Positions 5,860-12,418 of a stretch of DNA of 13,416 nt are shown one piece after another. Position 1 is the stretch's first letter. Every line of letters starts with the position of its first letter. The DNA is from Propionibacteriaceae bacterium. Lineage in GTDB: Bacteria > Actinomycetota > Actinomycetes > Propionibacteriales > Propionibacteriaceae. The DNA is taken from contig JAIRVA010000279.1 of the NCBI GenBank assembly GCA_031254155.1, positions 1 to 13,416 on the forward strand, written 5' to 3'. A program made the position numbers and the translations under genes. The notes under the pieces were generated by a model. The model saw only the letters and a list, made by a program, of their open reading frames with translations. It searched no databases and was not told the DNA's origin.

Positions 5860-7151
5860 GAAAACTCACCTATGCGGCGGCGGGCCTCGCGCTCGCCCTC
5901 GCCCTCAGCGCCTGCTCCGGCGGGTCGGGCAACCCGGCGTCCACCAGTACGGGTACGGGCTCGGCTGGCACGACCGGCCAGTCCGCCTCGGATGTCACGC
6001 TGACCTTCATGAGCAACGTCGTCGGCGCCCAGGCGGACGCCCTGGCGACGATCGTCAAGGCGTTCACCGCCCAGACCGGCATCAACGTCGACTTCTCGTC
6101 GCCGGGCGCCGACTACGAGAGCCTGATGGCCACCAAGATGGCCTCCGGGGACATGCCCGACGTCTTCACGACCCACGGCTGGAGCGTCCTGCGGTACGCC
6201 GATTTCCTCACCCCGGTCAATGACCAACCCTTCTTCAGCCGCATCACGCCACAGATCAAGTCGGTCATCTCTGCCGTGGGCGGCGATGTGTACGTTCTGC
6301 CGGTCGACGAGGACATCGCCGGCCTGGTGTACAACGTCGACGTCCTGAACGCCGCCGGCGTTGATCCCGCCTCCCTCACCACCTGGGCCAAGTTCACCGA
6401 CGCGCTGGGCAAGATCGCGGCCACCGGCGTCACACCGCTGCACGTCGGCGGCAAGGACTCCTGGACCATCGGCCAGTTCGGCGACTGGATCGCCCCGTCC
6501 TTCTTCGTCACCAACGATGCCAGCAATCAGCGGGCTGCCTTGACGGGTGGCACGTTCGACGCCGCGACCTGGGAGCAGGTCGCCCAGTTGCTGTCCGACT
6601 GGGTGAAGGCCGGGTACTTCAACGTCGACTCCATGACCGCCGACTACGCCGCGGACGCGGCGTCGATCGCGCAGGGTACCTCGGCCTTCGGCTTCTACGG
6701 CAATGGTTTCATCGTCGACGCCCACGGTACCAACCCCAATGCCAACCTCGGCATGATGCCGATCCCGGCGGCGACCGACGCGGACACCCCCAGCCTGATC
6801 GCGGGCGAGAAGCTGGCCGTCGGCGTCTGGAAAGACTCCGCGCACAAGGACGCCGCCTTCCAGTTGCTCAACTTCCTGGCTCAGGATGCCAACGTCAAGA
6901 CCTTGGCCGAGGCGTCCGGGAACCCGGCCGGCCTGACCGGGGTCACCCCTGATCTGGGCAAGATTCAGACCTACCTCGATAAGTACGCAACCGTTCGGAC
7001 CTTCCCGTACTTCGACCGCGCGTACCTGCCCAACGGGATGTGGGACGTCATGTGCGCGACCGGGGCGGACATCCTCACCCAGAAAGACAACGCGGTCACG
7101 GCGGCCGGCCAGACCATGGCCCAAAACTTCGCCGATAAGTACCAGGGGTAG
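5856..7151 (+). CDS. Sugar ABC transporter substrate-binding lipoprotein
   Basis: A 431-residue family-1 (MalE/MsmE-like) extracellular solute-binding protein. It begins with a lipoprotein signal peptide (MRKLTYAAAGLALALALSAC; lipobox LSAC, C20 lipidated) and a Gly/Ser/Thr-rich tether to about residue 45. Then comes the typical first domain (VTLTFMSNVVGAQADALATI, later ASGDMPDVFTTHG, VLPVDEDIAGLVYNVD) and the hinge and second domain to the C-terminus (DVKxLAEASGNPAG type region). AAAGGAGAA precedes the ATG at 5856, which overlaps the alpha-galactosidase stop by 4 nt. It would capture alpha-galactosides at the cell surface and hand them to the two permeases that follow; the ligand is inferred from the neighbouring enzyme. 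A very stable hairpin just after its stop probably protects this part of the mRNA. Confidence 0.92.
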   Translation: MRKLTYAAAGLALALALSACSGGSGNPASTSTGTGSAGTTGQSASDVTLTFMSNVVGAQADALATIVKAFTAQTGINVDFSSPGADYESLMATKMASGDMPDVFTTHGWSVLRYADFLTPVNDQPFFSRITPQIKSVISAVGGDVYVLPVDEDIAGLVYNVDVLNAAGVDPASLTTWAKFTDALGKIAATGVTPLHVGGKDSWTIGQFGDWIAPSFFVTNDASNQRAALTGGTFDAATWEQVAQLLSDWVKAGYFNVDSMTADYAADAASIAQGTSAFGFYGNGFIVDAHGTNPNANLGMMPIPAATDADTPSLIAGEKLAVGVWKDSAHKDAAFQLLNFLAQDANVKTLAEASGNPAGLTGVTPDLGKIQTYLDKYATVRTFPYFDRAYLPNGMWDVMCATGADILTQKDNAVTAAGQTMAQNFADKYQG

Positions 7152-7154
7152 CCC

Positions 7155-8090
7155 ATGGGTTCGCCGACACGACGCAAGGGGGAGGCCGGTCTGGCCTCCC
7201 CGGGCCGGGTCCGCCGTCATCGGCGAGCCGGGGGTACGCGGGCCAGCATCAACTGGTTCTACGTCCCCGCGGTCCTGCTCTTCCTGGGCCTGGTCGCCTA
7301 CCCGCTGGTGCGTGGGTTGTGGGTCTCGACCACCAACTGGAACGGCTACTCGAAGACGTACAAGTCGGTCGGTGCGAACAACTATCTCCGCCTGCTGCAC
7401 GACCCCAACGTCTGGACAGCGCTGACGAACACGCTGGTGTACGGGCTCGGGAGTACGCTGCTGCAGAACGTGCTCGGGCTTGGTCTCGCCCTGCTGCTCA
7501 ACTCGAAGTTCCCCGGGCGGACCGCCGGGCGGACGCTGATCTACCTGCCGGTCATGATCGCGCCGCTGATCATGGGCTACTTGATGTACTTCTTCGTCCG
7601 CTACAACAACGGCGCGCTGAACGATGTCATCGGGTTGTTCGGCTTTGCCCCGGTGGACTGGATGGGGGTCGGGCCACGGGCGGTCACCCTTATCACGCTG
7701 GTCAACACCCTGCAGTTCGTCGGCGTGTCGATGGTGATCTATCTGGCCGGCCTGCAGGCGATCCCGGCGATGTTCTACGAGGCGGCCGCGCTCGACGGGG
7801 CGAGCGCCTGGCGGCGGTTCTGGCACGTCACTCTGCCCATGCTGATCCCGGCCATCACCTCGTCGGTCATGATCAACCTGATCGGCGGTCTGAAGCTGTT
7901 TGACGTGATCATGGCTCTGGTCGGCGGCAACTACGCGACGAACTCACTGTCCACGCTCATCAACCGGACGTACTTCACCAGCCAGTCCGCCGGGTACGCC
8001 TCCGCCATCGGGGTGGCGATGTTCGTGCTCATCATGATCATTTCCATCGTCGCCCAACGGTACCTCACGACCAAGGAGGTGGAGCAATGA
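7155..8090 (+). CDS. Sugar ABC transporter permease, MalF/MsmF type
   Basis: A 311-residue inner-membrane permease with about six membrane segments (about 33-56, 92-116, 128-150, 175-200, 228-250, 281-302). The cytoplasmic EAA loop is plain at 209-229: EAAALDGASAWRRFWHVTLP, the contact site for the ATPase. It begins with about 30 basic, Arg-rich residues (RKGEAGLASPGRVRRHRR), longer than needed for insertion. The ATG at 7155 is 3 nt after the binding-protein stop, with AGGGG as Shine-Dalgarno inside that gene's end; no later ATG, GTG or TTG occurs before the first membrane segment, so this start is well supported. The end overlaps the next permease gene by 4 nt. It forms a heterodimeric channel with that protein. 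Confidence 0.94.
   Translation: MGSPTRRKGEAGLASPGRVRRHRRAGGTRASINWFYVPAVLLFLGLVAYPLVRGLWVSTTNWNGYSKTYKSVGANNYLRLLHDPNVWTALTNTLVYGLGSTLLQNVLGLGLALLLNSKFPGRTAGRTLIYLPVMIAPLIMGYLMYFFVRYNNGALNDVIGLFGFAPVDWMGVGPRAVTLITLVNTLQFVGVSMVIYLAGLQAIPAMFYEAAALDGASAWRRFWHVTLPMLIPAITSSVMINLIGGLKLFDVIMALVGGNYATNSLSTLINRTYFTSQSAGYASAIGVAMFVLIMIISIVAQRYLTTKEVEQ
7179..7201 (+). promoter_or_regulatory. Strong RNA hairpin between binding-protein and permease genes
   Basis: GGGGAGGCC (7179-7187) and GGCCTCCCC (7193-7201) form a perfect 9-bp GC-rich stem with a 5-nt loop. It lies 28 nt after the binding-protein stop and inside codons 9-16 of the permease gene. No T-run follows, so it is not a classic terminator. In other sugar ABC operons (malE-malF) a hairpin at this junction shields the binding-protein mRNA from 3' decay and raises its level over the permeases; the same role is likely here. 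Confidence 0.55.
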
Positions 8091-8944
8091 GCCGCGACGC
8101 CCGCCGGACGGCCACCGAGACGGACCGGGCGCCCGGCCACGCGTCGCGCTGGAAGACCGTCCTCACCGTCGGCATCGGGGCGTTCTACCTCCTGCCAATC
8201 TATATCGCCTTGTCGGTGGCGTTCCGCCCGTCCACTGACAGCCGGTCCCTCTGGTTGCCGCCGCGGAGTCTTTACCTGCAAAACTTCGTGGACGCCTTCC
8301 GCCAGGGCGGGGTGGGCCGGTCGATGCTCAACTCGCTCGTCATCACCGCTTGCTGCATCGTGACGATCGCGCTGATCGGCGCGTTCGCGGCGTACCCCTT
8401 GGCCCGTCGCCGGACGCGCGTCAACTCCGGCATCAAGGGTTTCGTCCTTGGCGTCATGATGGTACCGCCACTGTCCGTGCTCGTGGCGTTGTACACGACG
8501 ATGGCCGGGCTGCACGGCGTGTCGACGTACTGGGGCATTGTCGTGACCATCACCGCCTTTGAGCTGCCTCTGTCGATCTTCTTGTACTCCAACTTCATTG
8601 CGGCCATCCCGTCGGCTCTCGACGAGGCGGCGGCCATTGACGGGGCCGGGGTGGCCCGGACCTTCTTCTCGATCATCCTGCCCCAGTTGAAACCGGTGAC
8701 CGCCTCGGTCGTCATCCTCACGGGCATGCACGCCTGGAACGACTACCAGTTCTCCTTGTACATGCTGCAGAAGCCGCAAATGCGGACCCTGCCGCTGGCC
8801 ATCGCGTCGTTCTTCTCGCAGACGACATCCAACGTCTACGCGGCCACCGCGGCCGCCCTCGTCGCCATGCTGCCGGCGATCCTGCTGTTCGTCGTCCTGC
8901 AACGGTACTTCATCAAGGGCATGGTCGACAGCGCCATCAAGTAG
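8087..8944 (+). CDS. Sugar ABC transporter permease, MalG/MsmG type
   Basis: A 285-residue partner permease with six predicted membrane segments (about 24-46, 80-105, 117-140, 149-170, 203-217, 253-273). The EAA loop is at 180-200: EAAAIDGAGVARTFFSIILP. GNDYQFSLYM-type residues (HAWNDYQFSLYML, 215-227) and RTLPLAIASF follow, as in MalG relatives. AAGGAGGT lies 6 nt before the ATG, which overlaps the upstream permease stop (ATGA). No ATP-binding subunit follows: the operon ends here and meets the dha operon tail to tail, with an 8-nt overlap. Import must therefore use an ATPase encoded elsewhere, as with MsiK in streptomycetes or MsmK in streptococci. Confidence 0.94.
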   Translation: MSRDARRTATETDRAPGHASRWKTVLTVGIGAFYLLPIYIALSVAFRPSTDSRSLWLPPRSLYLQNFVDAFRQGGVGRSMLNSLVITACCIVTIALIGAFAAYPLARRRTRVNSGIKGFVLGVMMVPPLSVLVALYTTMAGLHGVSTYWGIVVTITAFELPLSIFLYSNFIAAIPSALDEAAAIDGAGVARTFFSIILPQLKPVTASVVILTGMHAWNDYQFSLYMLQKPQMRTLPLAIASFFSQTTSNVYAATAAALVAMLPAILLFVVLQRYFIKGMVDSAIK

Positions 8945-11723
8945 CCCGGACCGCCTGCTTGATGACGCCCACCAGCGGGGGCCGGACGCTCAGTTCGGTG
9001 ACCCCCAGGCCGATCAACCGGGCGACGGCGTCGGGGTGGGACGCCAGATCGCCGCAGACCGCGACCGGACGTCCGGCGAAGGCCCGGGCGGCGAGGCTGA
9101 TGAGGTCCCACACCGGGGCGTTCCCGCCCTGGGCGAGTCCCGCGACGCCGGGGTTACCCCGGTCGACGGCCAGGGTGTACTGGGTCAGGTCGTTCGTACC
9201 CACCGAGATGAAGTCCGCCAGCTCCCGGAAGTCCGGGGCCCGGAGCGCGGCGGCGGGAGTCTCGACCATCATGCCGGCGCTGATGCGGGCGCCCACCCGG
9301 GCCTCGGCGGCGGCGAGGCGCTCGCGGGCCCACGCCATCTCCTCCGGCAGGGTGATCATGGGGAACATGACCCGGACGGCGGTCTCGCGGCTGGCGAGCA
9401 GGATGGCGGTCAACTGCGTGTCGAGGAGTTCGGGGAGGCGCCGCATGGCCCGGATCCCCCGCTCGCCGAGCATCGGGTTGGCCTCCGGGTCCTGTGGCAG
9501 GAAGGGTAGGGGCTTGTCACCCCCCGGATCCCAGGTCCGGATGGTGATCATCTGGCCGCCGAGGGCCCGCCCGATCCGGACAAACGTCGCCGCCTGTTCC
9601 TCGGCGGCGGGGGCGTGGTCGGACGTGCCGAAGAGAACCTCGGTTCGTACCAAGCCCGACCCTTCGGCACCCGCCGCCAACCCGTCGGCCGCCTCCGTCA
9701 CCGCGGCCACGTTGGCTTCGACGAGGATCCGCGTACCGGTACGGGTCAGCGCTGGCTCGTGGGCTAGCTGCGCCGCCGTCACGGTGTCAGCCCGCCGGGC
9801 GGCCTGCCGCTTTGTGAGTTCCGCCATTTCTGTGGGCGTCGGGGCGACCCACAACCGCGTGGCCACCGGGTCGAGCGCGACCGTCGTACCGTCGGCGATG
9901 TCCCGCGCGTCGGCCCGTCCGGTCAGCAGGGCGAACCCGCGCGCTTGGGCGAGGATGGCGCCGTGCCCGGTCGCGCCGCCCGACGTGGTGATGATTCCCT
10001 GGCAGCGCGCGGGGTCGAGCGACCCGGCGGTCACGGGATCGAGTTCGTCCAGGATGAGGACGCCGCCCACGAGCGCGGGCAAGACCGCCTGCCCGGTGAG
10101 CGCGCGCCACAGCATACGCTGCAACCCACGTTGGTCTTCGGCGCGGGCGCGGAGGTACGGATCGTTGATCGCCTCAAACTCCGCCGCCACGGCGGCGAAG
10201 TGCTGGCCGACGGCTTCCACCGCGGACATCCCGGCGGTGATGGCGGTCCGGAGTTCCCCGAGGGTGTCCTCGTCGGTGAGGGTGAGGAGTTGTACGGAGT
10301 AAATCCCCAAGTCCGACTGATCATCGAGTTGGCGCAGGGTTTGCGCCACAGTTTTGACCGCCGCCTCCAACCGCGCAACCTCGCTGGCAGGATCACCGGC
10401 CACGTAGTGGGACACGTCCGGCGTCACCACGACCTGGCGGGCCGTCCCGATGACGATCTGCCGCCCGTCGCGTCCGGGATCGGCCGATGAAGGAGTACGG
10501 CCGGACGATCCAGTGGTGCCGGCCTGACCAACGGTTGACGACGGGTGGTCATCCCGACGCGTCGCGGGCTCGCCACCGTCCGCCAGAGCAGACCCGCCCA
10601 CCGGCGGAGTAACTGTATCCCCTTGTCGAAGAGGGAGCCAGTTGGACGGTGGTTCCCGTGGCTTACCGGGGTCCCGCTCCCCAAAGTCGGTCTCCGCCAG
10701 TTGGACAAGCCGCTGGTACGCCGCCTCCGCCTCGGCCCCGGTGATCCGTACCGCCATCACATCGCCCTGTCGCAACCCCAGAGTCTGTACGGAAGTCAGC
10801 CGCCGCGCCGACACCGGCCCTCGTCCAGAAGTCGCATTGCTGACCTCGACAGCCGCGTCGATCCCCCGCAGCCCCGCCACCAGCTGCGCCGCCGGCCGGG
10901 CATGTAACCCGTGCTGATTACGAATCATCCACGAGAACACCACCCCCGCCTCAGCCTCAACGACCGGAGGCAGCCCCCCCCGCACCAACTCGCCGTCCGT
11001 ACCCACCAGAGCGAAACCGGGCTGCTCCGGTCGAACCGAGCTGACAGGCTGATCGTCCGTACCCAGCGAAGCGAGACCGGGCTGCTCAGATCGGACTGAG
11101 CCGACGGGATGATCCTCGGCCGCGCCCGGCGGGGGGGAACCCCACTGCCGGAAGGTCCCATCCTCAAGGGATGGGACCTGAGGATAAGTGGGGTGGGTCC
11201 CGCCGAGGCAGGCCGGGTCTGTTGGCCCGCCGGACAAATCTGAACCACGATCCGAACCGGCCCCTAAAGACGTACTGGCCCCAGAAGACGTACTGGCGGC
11301 GTCAAACATATCGGCAGGACCAAGTTGATCCTGCTTGGCGAGGAGTCCGGATTCAGCCTCGGCGGCAACGTCCTCAAGCGACGCGCCGGTACTAGCGGTG
11401 ACGAGGGCCGCGATCAGCCCCTCGACCAGGGGTGCCGGTGACAACCGGGTCCGCGCCGCGATATCGGGGTCGACAAACTCGAGGGCCATGGAGGCGGATA
11501 GGATCGCGCTGCCGAGATCGAGGAGGACGAGTACCCCGTCGGGGGAGTCGACCTCCGTGATGGCCTCGGCGATGGCCGTGGCATCCGTGCCAAACGTGGT
11601 CTCATCCAGCCCGGCGGCGACACGCAGTTGAGGCCGGGCCGCCTCGGGGACCATTTCGGCGGCCAATCGGGCCGCCGCCAGTCCCAGGGCGCGCGAATGT
11701 GAAACAACGACAATTCCGATCAT
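8937..11723 (-). CDS. dhaM: DhaM-HPr-Enzyme I fusion: PEP-dependent phosphoryl donor for dihydroxyacetone kinase
   Basis: A 928-residue multidomain PTS protein. Residues 1-133 are the EIIA-Man-like DhaM domain (IVVVSHS, with the phosphorylated His9, and LLDLGSA at 67-73). A Ser/Gly/Pro linker (about 134-262) leads to an HPr domain (about 263-345; GLHARPAA with His274). A second linker (about 350-420) leads to a complete Enzyme I (422-928): swivelling domain GGATGHGAI with His587, then the PEP-binding barrel with GLVRTEVLFG, RTWDPGGDKPLPF, EANPMLGERGIR, MVETPAAAL, VGTNDLTQYTLAVDRGN and CGD (C890). Enterobacterial DhaM stops after the first half of Enzyme I; here the PEP site is present, so phosphate can pass PEP to His587 to His274 to His9 to the ADP on DhaL. 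The usual TSHAAI around the Enzyme I His is TGHGAI and CGE is CGD, small deviations. The ATG follows AAGGGAAG. It is the last gene of the dhaKLM operon. Confidence 0.93.
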   Translation of the reverse strand: MIGIVVVSHSRALGLAAARLAAEMVPEAARPQLRVAAGLDETTFGTDATAIAEAITEVDSPDGVLVLLDLGSAILSASMALEFVDPDIAARTRLSPAPLVEGLIAALVTASTGASLEDVAAEAESGLLAKQDQLGPADMFDAASTSSGASTSLGAGSDRGSDLSGGPTDPACLGGTHPTYPQVPSLEDGTFRQWGSPPPGAAEDHPVGSVRSEQPGLASLGTDDQPVSSVRPEQPGFALVGTDGELVRGGLPPVVEAEAGVVFSWMIRNQHGLHARPAAQLVAGLRGIDAAVEVSNATSGRGPVSARRLTSVQTLGLRQGDVMAVRITGAEAEAAYQRLVQLAETDFGERDPGKPREPPSNWLPLRQGDTVTPPVGGSALADGGEPATRRDDHPSSTVGQAGTTGSSGRTPSSADPGRDGRQIVIGTARQVVVTPDVSHYVAGDPASEVARLEAAVKTVAQTLRQLDDQSDLGIYSVQLLTLTDEDTLGELRTAITAGMSAVEAVGQHFAAVAAEFEAINDPYLRARAEDQRGLQRMLWRALTGQAVLPALVGGVLILDELDPVTAGSLDPARCQGIITTSGGATGHGAILAQARGFALLTGRADARDIADGTTVALDPVATRLWVAPTPTEMAELTKRQAARRADTVTAAQLAHEPALTRTGTRILVEANVAAVTEAADGLAAGAEGSGLVRTEVLFGTSDHAPAAEEQAATFVRIGRALGGQMITIRTWDPGGDKPLPFLPQDPEANPMLGERGIRAMRRLPELLDTQLTAILLASRETAVRVMFPMITLPEEMAWARERLAAAEARVGARISAGMMVETPAAALRAPDFRELADFISVGTNDLTQYTLAVDRGNPGVAGLAQGGNAPVWDLISLAARAFAGRPVAVCGDLASHPDAVARLIGLGVTELSVRPPLVGVIKQAVRAT
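10995..11114 (-). repeat. Two-copy 60-nt tandem repeat in the dhaM linker
   Basis: Units 10995-11054 and 11055-11114 match at 49 of 60 bases. Each encodes 20 residues of the linker between the DhaM and HPr domains (203-222 and 223-242), of the form xxxPVxSVRxEQPGxAxxGT. The frame is kept because the unit is a multiple of three. It is a plain in-frame duplication that lengthens a flexible linker. Confidence 0.8.
11127..11205. repeat. 79-nt nested inverted repeat inside the dhaM linker
   Basis: Three perfectly paired blocks are nested: CGGCGGG (11127-11133) with CCCGCCG (11199-11205); ACCCCACT (11139-11146) with AGTGGGGT (11187-11194); and GGTCCCATCC (11154-11163) with GGATGGGACC (11169-11178) around a 5-nt loop. 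In total 25 base pairs in 79 nt. It codes for linker residues about 173-199, a low-complexity stretch with no domain. It resembles a small palindromic element carried in a tolerant reading frame. Confidence 0.65.
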
Positions 11724-11748
11724 GGTGCTTCCCTTGGCTGGGGGAGGG

Positions 11749-11793
11749 TCGACGGCGGGTCGGACGTGTTGGGGGGCATCAACCCGCCGTCGA
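11749..11793 (-). promoter_or_regulatory. Intercistronic hairpin between dhaL and dhaM
   Basis: TCGACGGCGGGT (11749-11760) is the exact reverse complement of 11782-11793, giving a 12-bp stem with a 21-nt loop in the 80-nt gap between dhaL and dhaM. On the minus strand it is followed by C-rich sequence rather than a T-run, so full termination is unlikely. It may limit read-through or stabilise the dhaKL part of the mRNA, so that less of the catalytic phosphoryl donor is made. Confidence 0.55.
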
Positions 11794-11803
11794 GTCTATG
11801 GAA

Positions 11804-12418
11804 TTAGGACAAGGTACGACTGGCGGCTTCGATGAGCAGGGTCATCGAGGTCGCCCCGGGATCCTGGTGTCCCGCGCTGCGCTCTCCCAGGTAGGAGGCC
11901 CGCCCCTTGCGGGCGACCAGTGGGATTGTCGCGTCGCGGCCCGCCGCGCAGGCCTGGGCGGCCGCGGCGAGCGCCGCGGACACCCCCTCGCCCGCGTGGG
12001 CATCGTACGCATCCAGAGCTGGGCTGAGTGCGTCGACCAGTGTCTTATCTCCCAGGCTGGCCTTCCCGCGCTGCAGGATCCCCTCGAGGCCCGCCCGGAG
12101 GGCGAGCCCGAGCGAGGGGGCGTCGCAGACGTTCACCCAGGCCGTACCGACACGCAGGAAGAAGGTCCCGTACAGCGGGCCCGACGCACCGCCGACGGTG
12201 GAGACGAGGGTCATCCCCGCCTTCTTCAGGTAGTCGGCCGCGGCCGGGAAGCCGGACGGGTCAAGATTCGCGACGGCCCGCATCCCGCGATCCATGTTGG
12301 AGCCGTGGTCCGCATCGCCGATCTCACGGTCGAGGTCGGTCAGCAGGTCGGCGTTCTCGTGGATCCCCGCCGCGAAGTCGTTCAACCATCCGGCGGCAGC
12401 CAGCGTGTCGAGTCCCAT
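11804..12418 (-). CDS. dhaL: Dihydroxyacetone kinase ADP-binding subunit DhaL
   Basis: A 204-residue all-helical subunit that holds ADP/ATP-Mg and passes phosphate to dihydroxyacetone bound on DhaK. The metal-binding motif is clear: DLDREIGDADHGSNMDRG (about 29-46), with its cluster of Asp residues, followed by the nucleotide-loop residues GGASGPLYGTFF and a C-terminal GATSM segment. The ATG at 12418 is used because it overlaps the dhaK stop as TAATG, the usual coupling; a GTG 12 nt further upstream would add four residues. The length is normal for DhaL (about 200-215). In this PTS type ADP stays bound as a cofactor and is recharged by the downstream DhaM fusion. Confidence 0.95.
   Translation of the reverse strand: MGLDTLAAAGWLNDFAAGIHENADLLTDLDREIGDADHGSNMDRGMRAVANLDPSGFPAAADYLKKAGMTLVSTVGGASGPLYGTFFLRVGTAWVNVCDAPSLGLALRAGLEGILQRGKASLGDKTLVDALSPALDAYDAHAGEGVSAALAAAAQACAAGRDATIPLVARKGRASYLGERSAGHQDPGATSMTLLIEAASRTLS

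Noticed and set aside
5571..7826. Minus-strand open frame of 751 codons opposite the sugar transporter genes
   Set aside because: Low-complexity Arg/Gly/Asp-rich product crossing four real gene ends; a GC shadow.
8959..10302. Plus-strand open frame of 447 codons opposite dhaM
   Set aside because: Ser/Ala/Arg-rich shadow of the Enzyme I part, with no domain.
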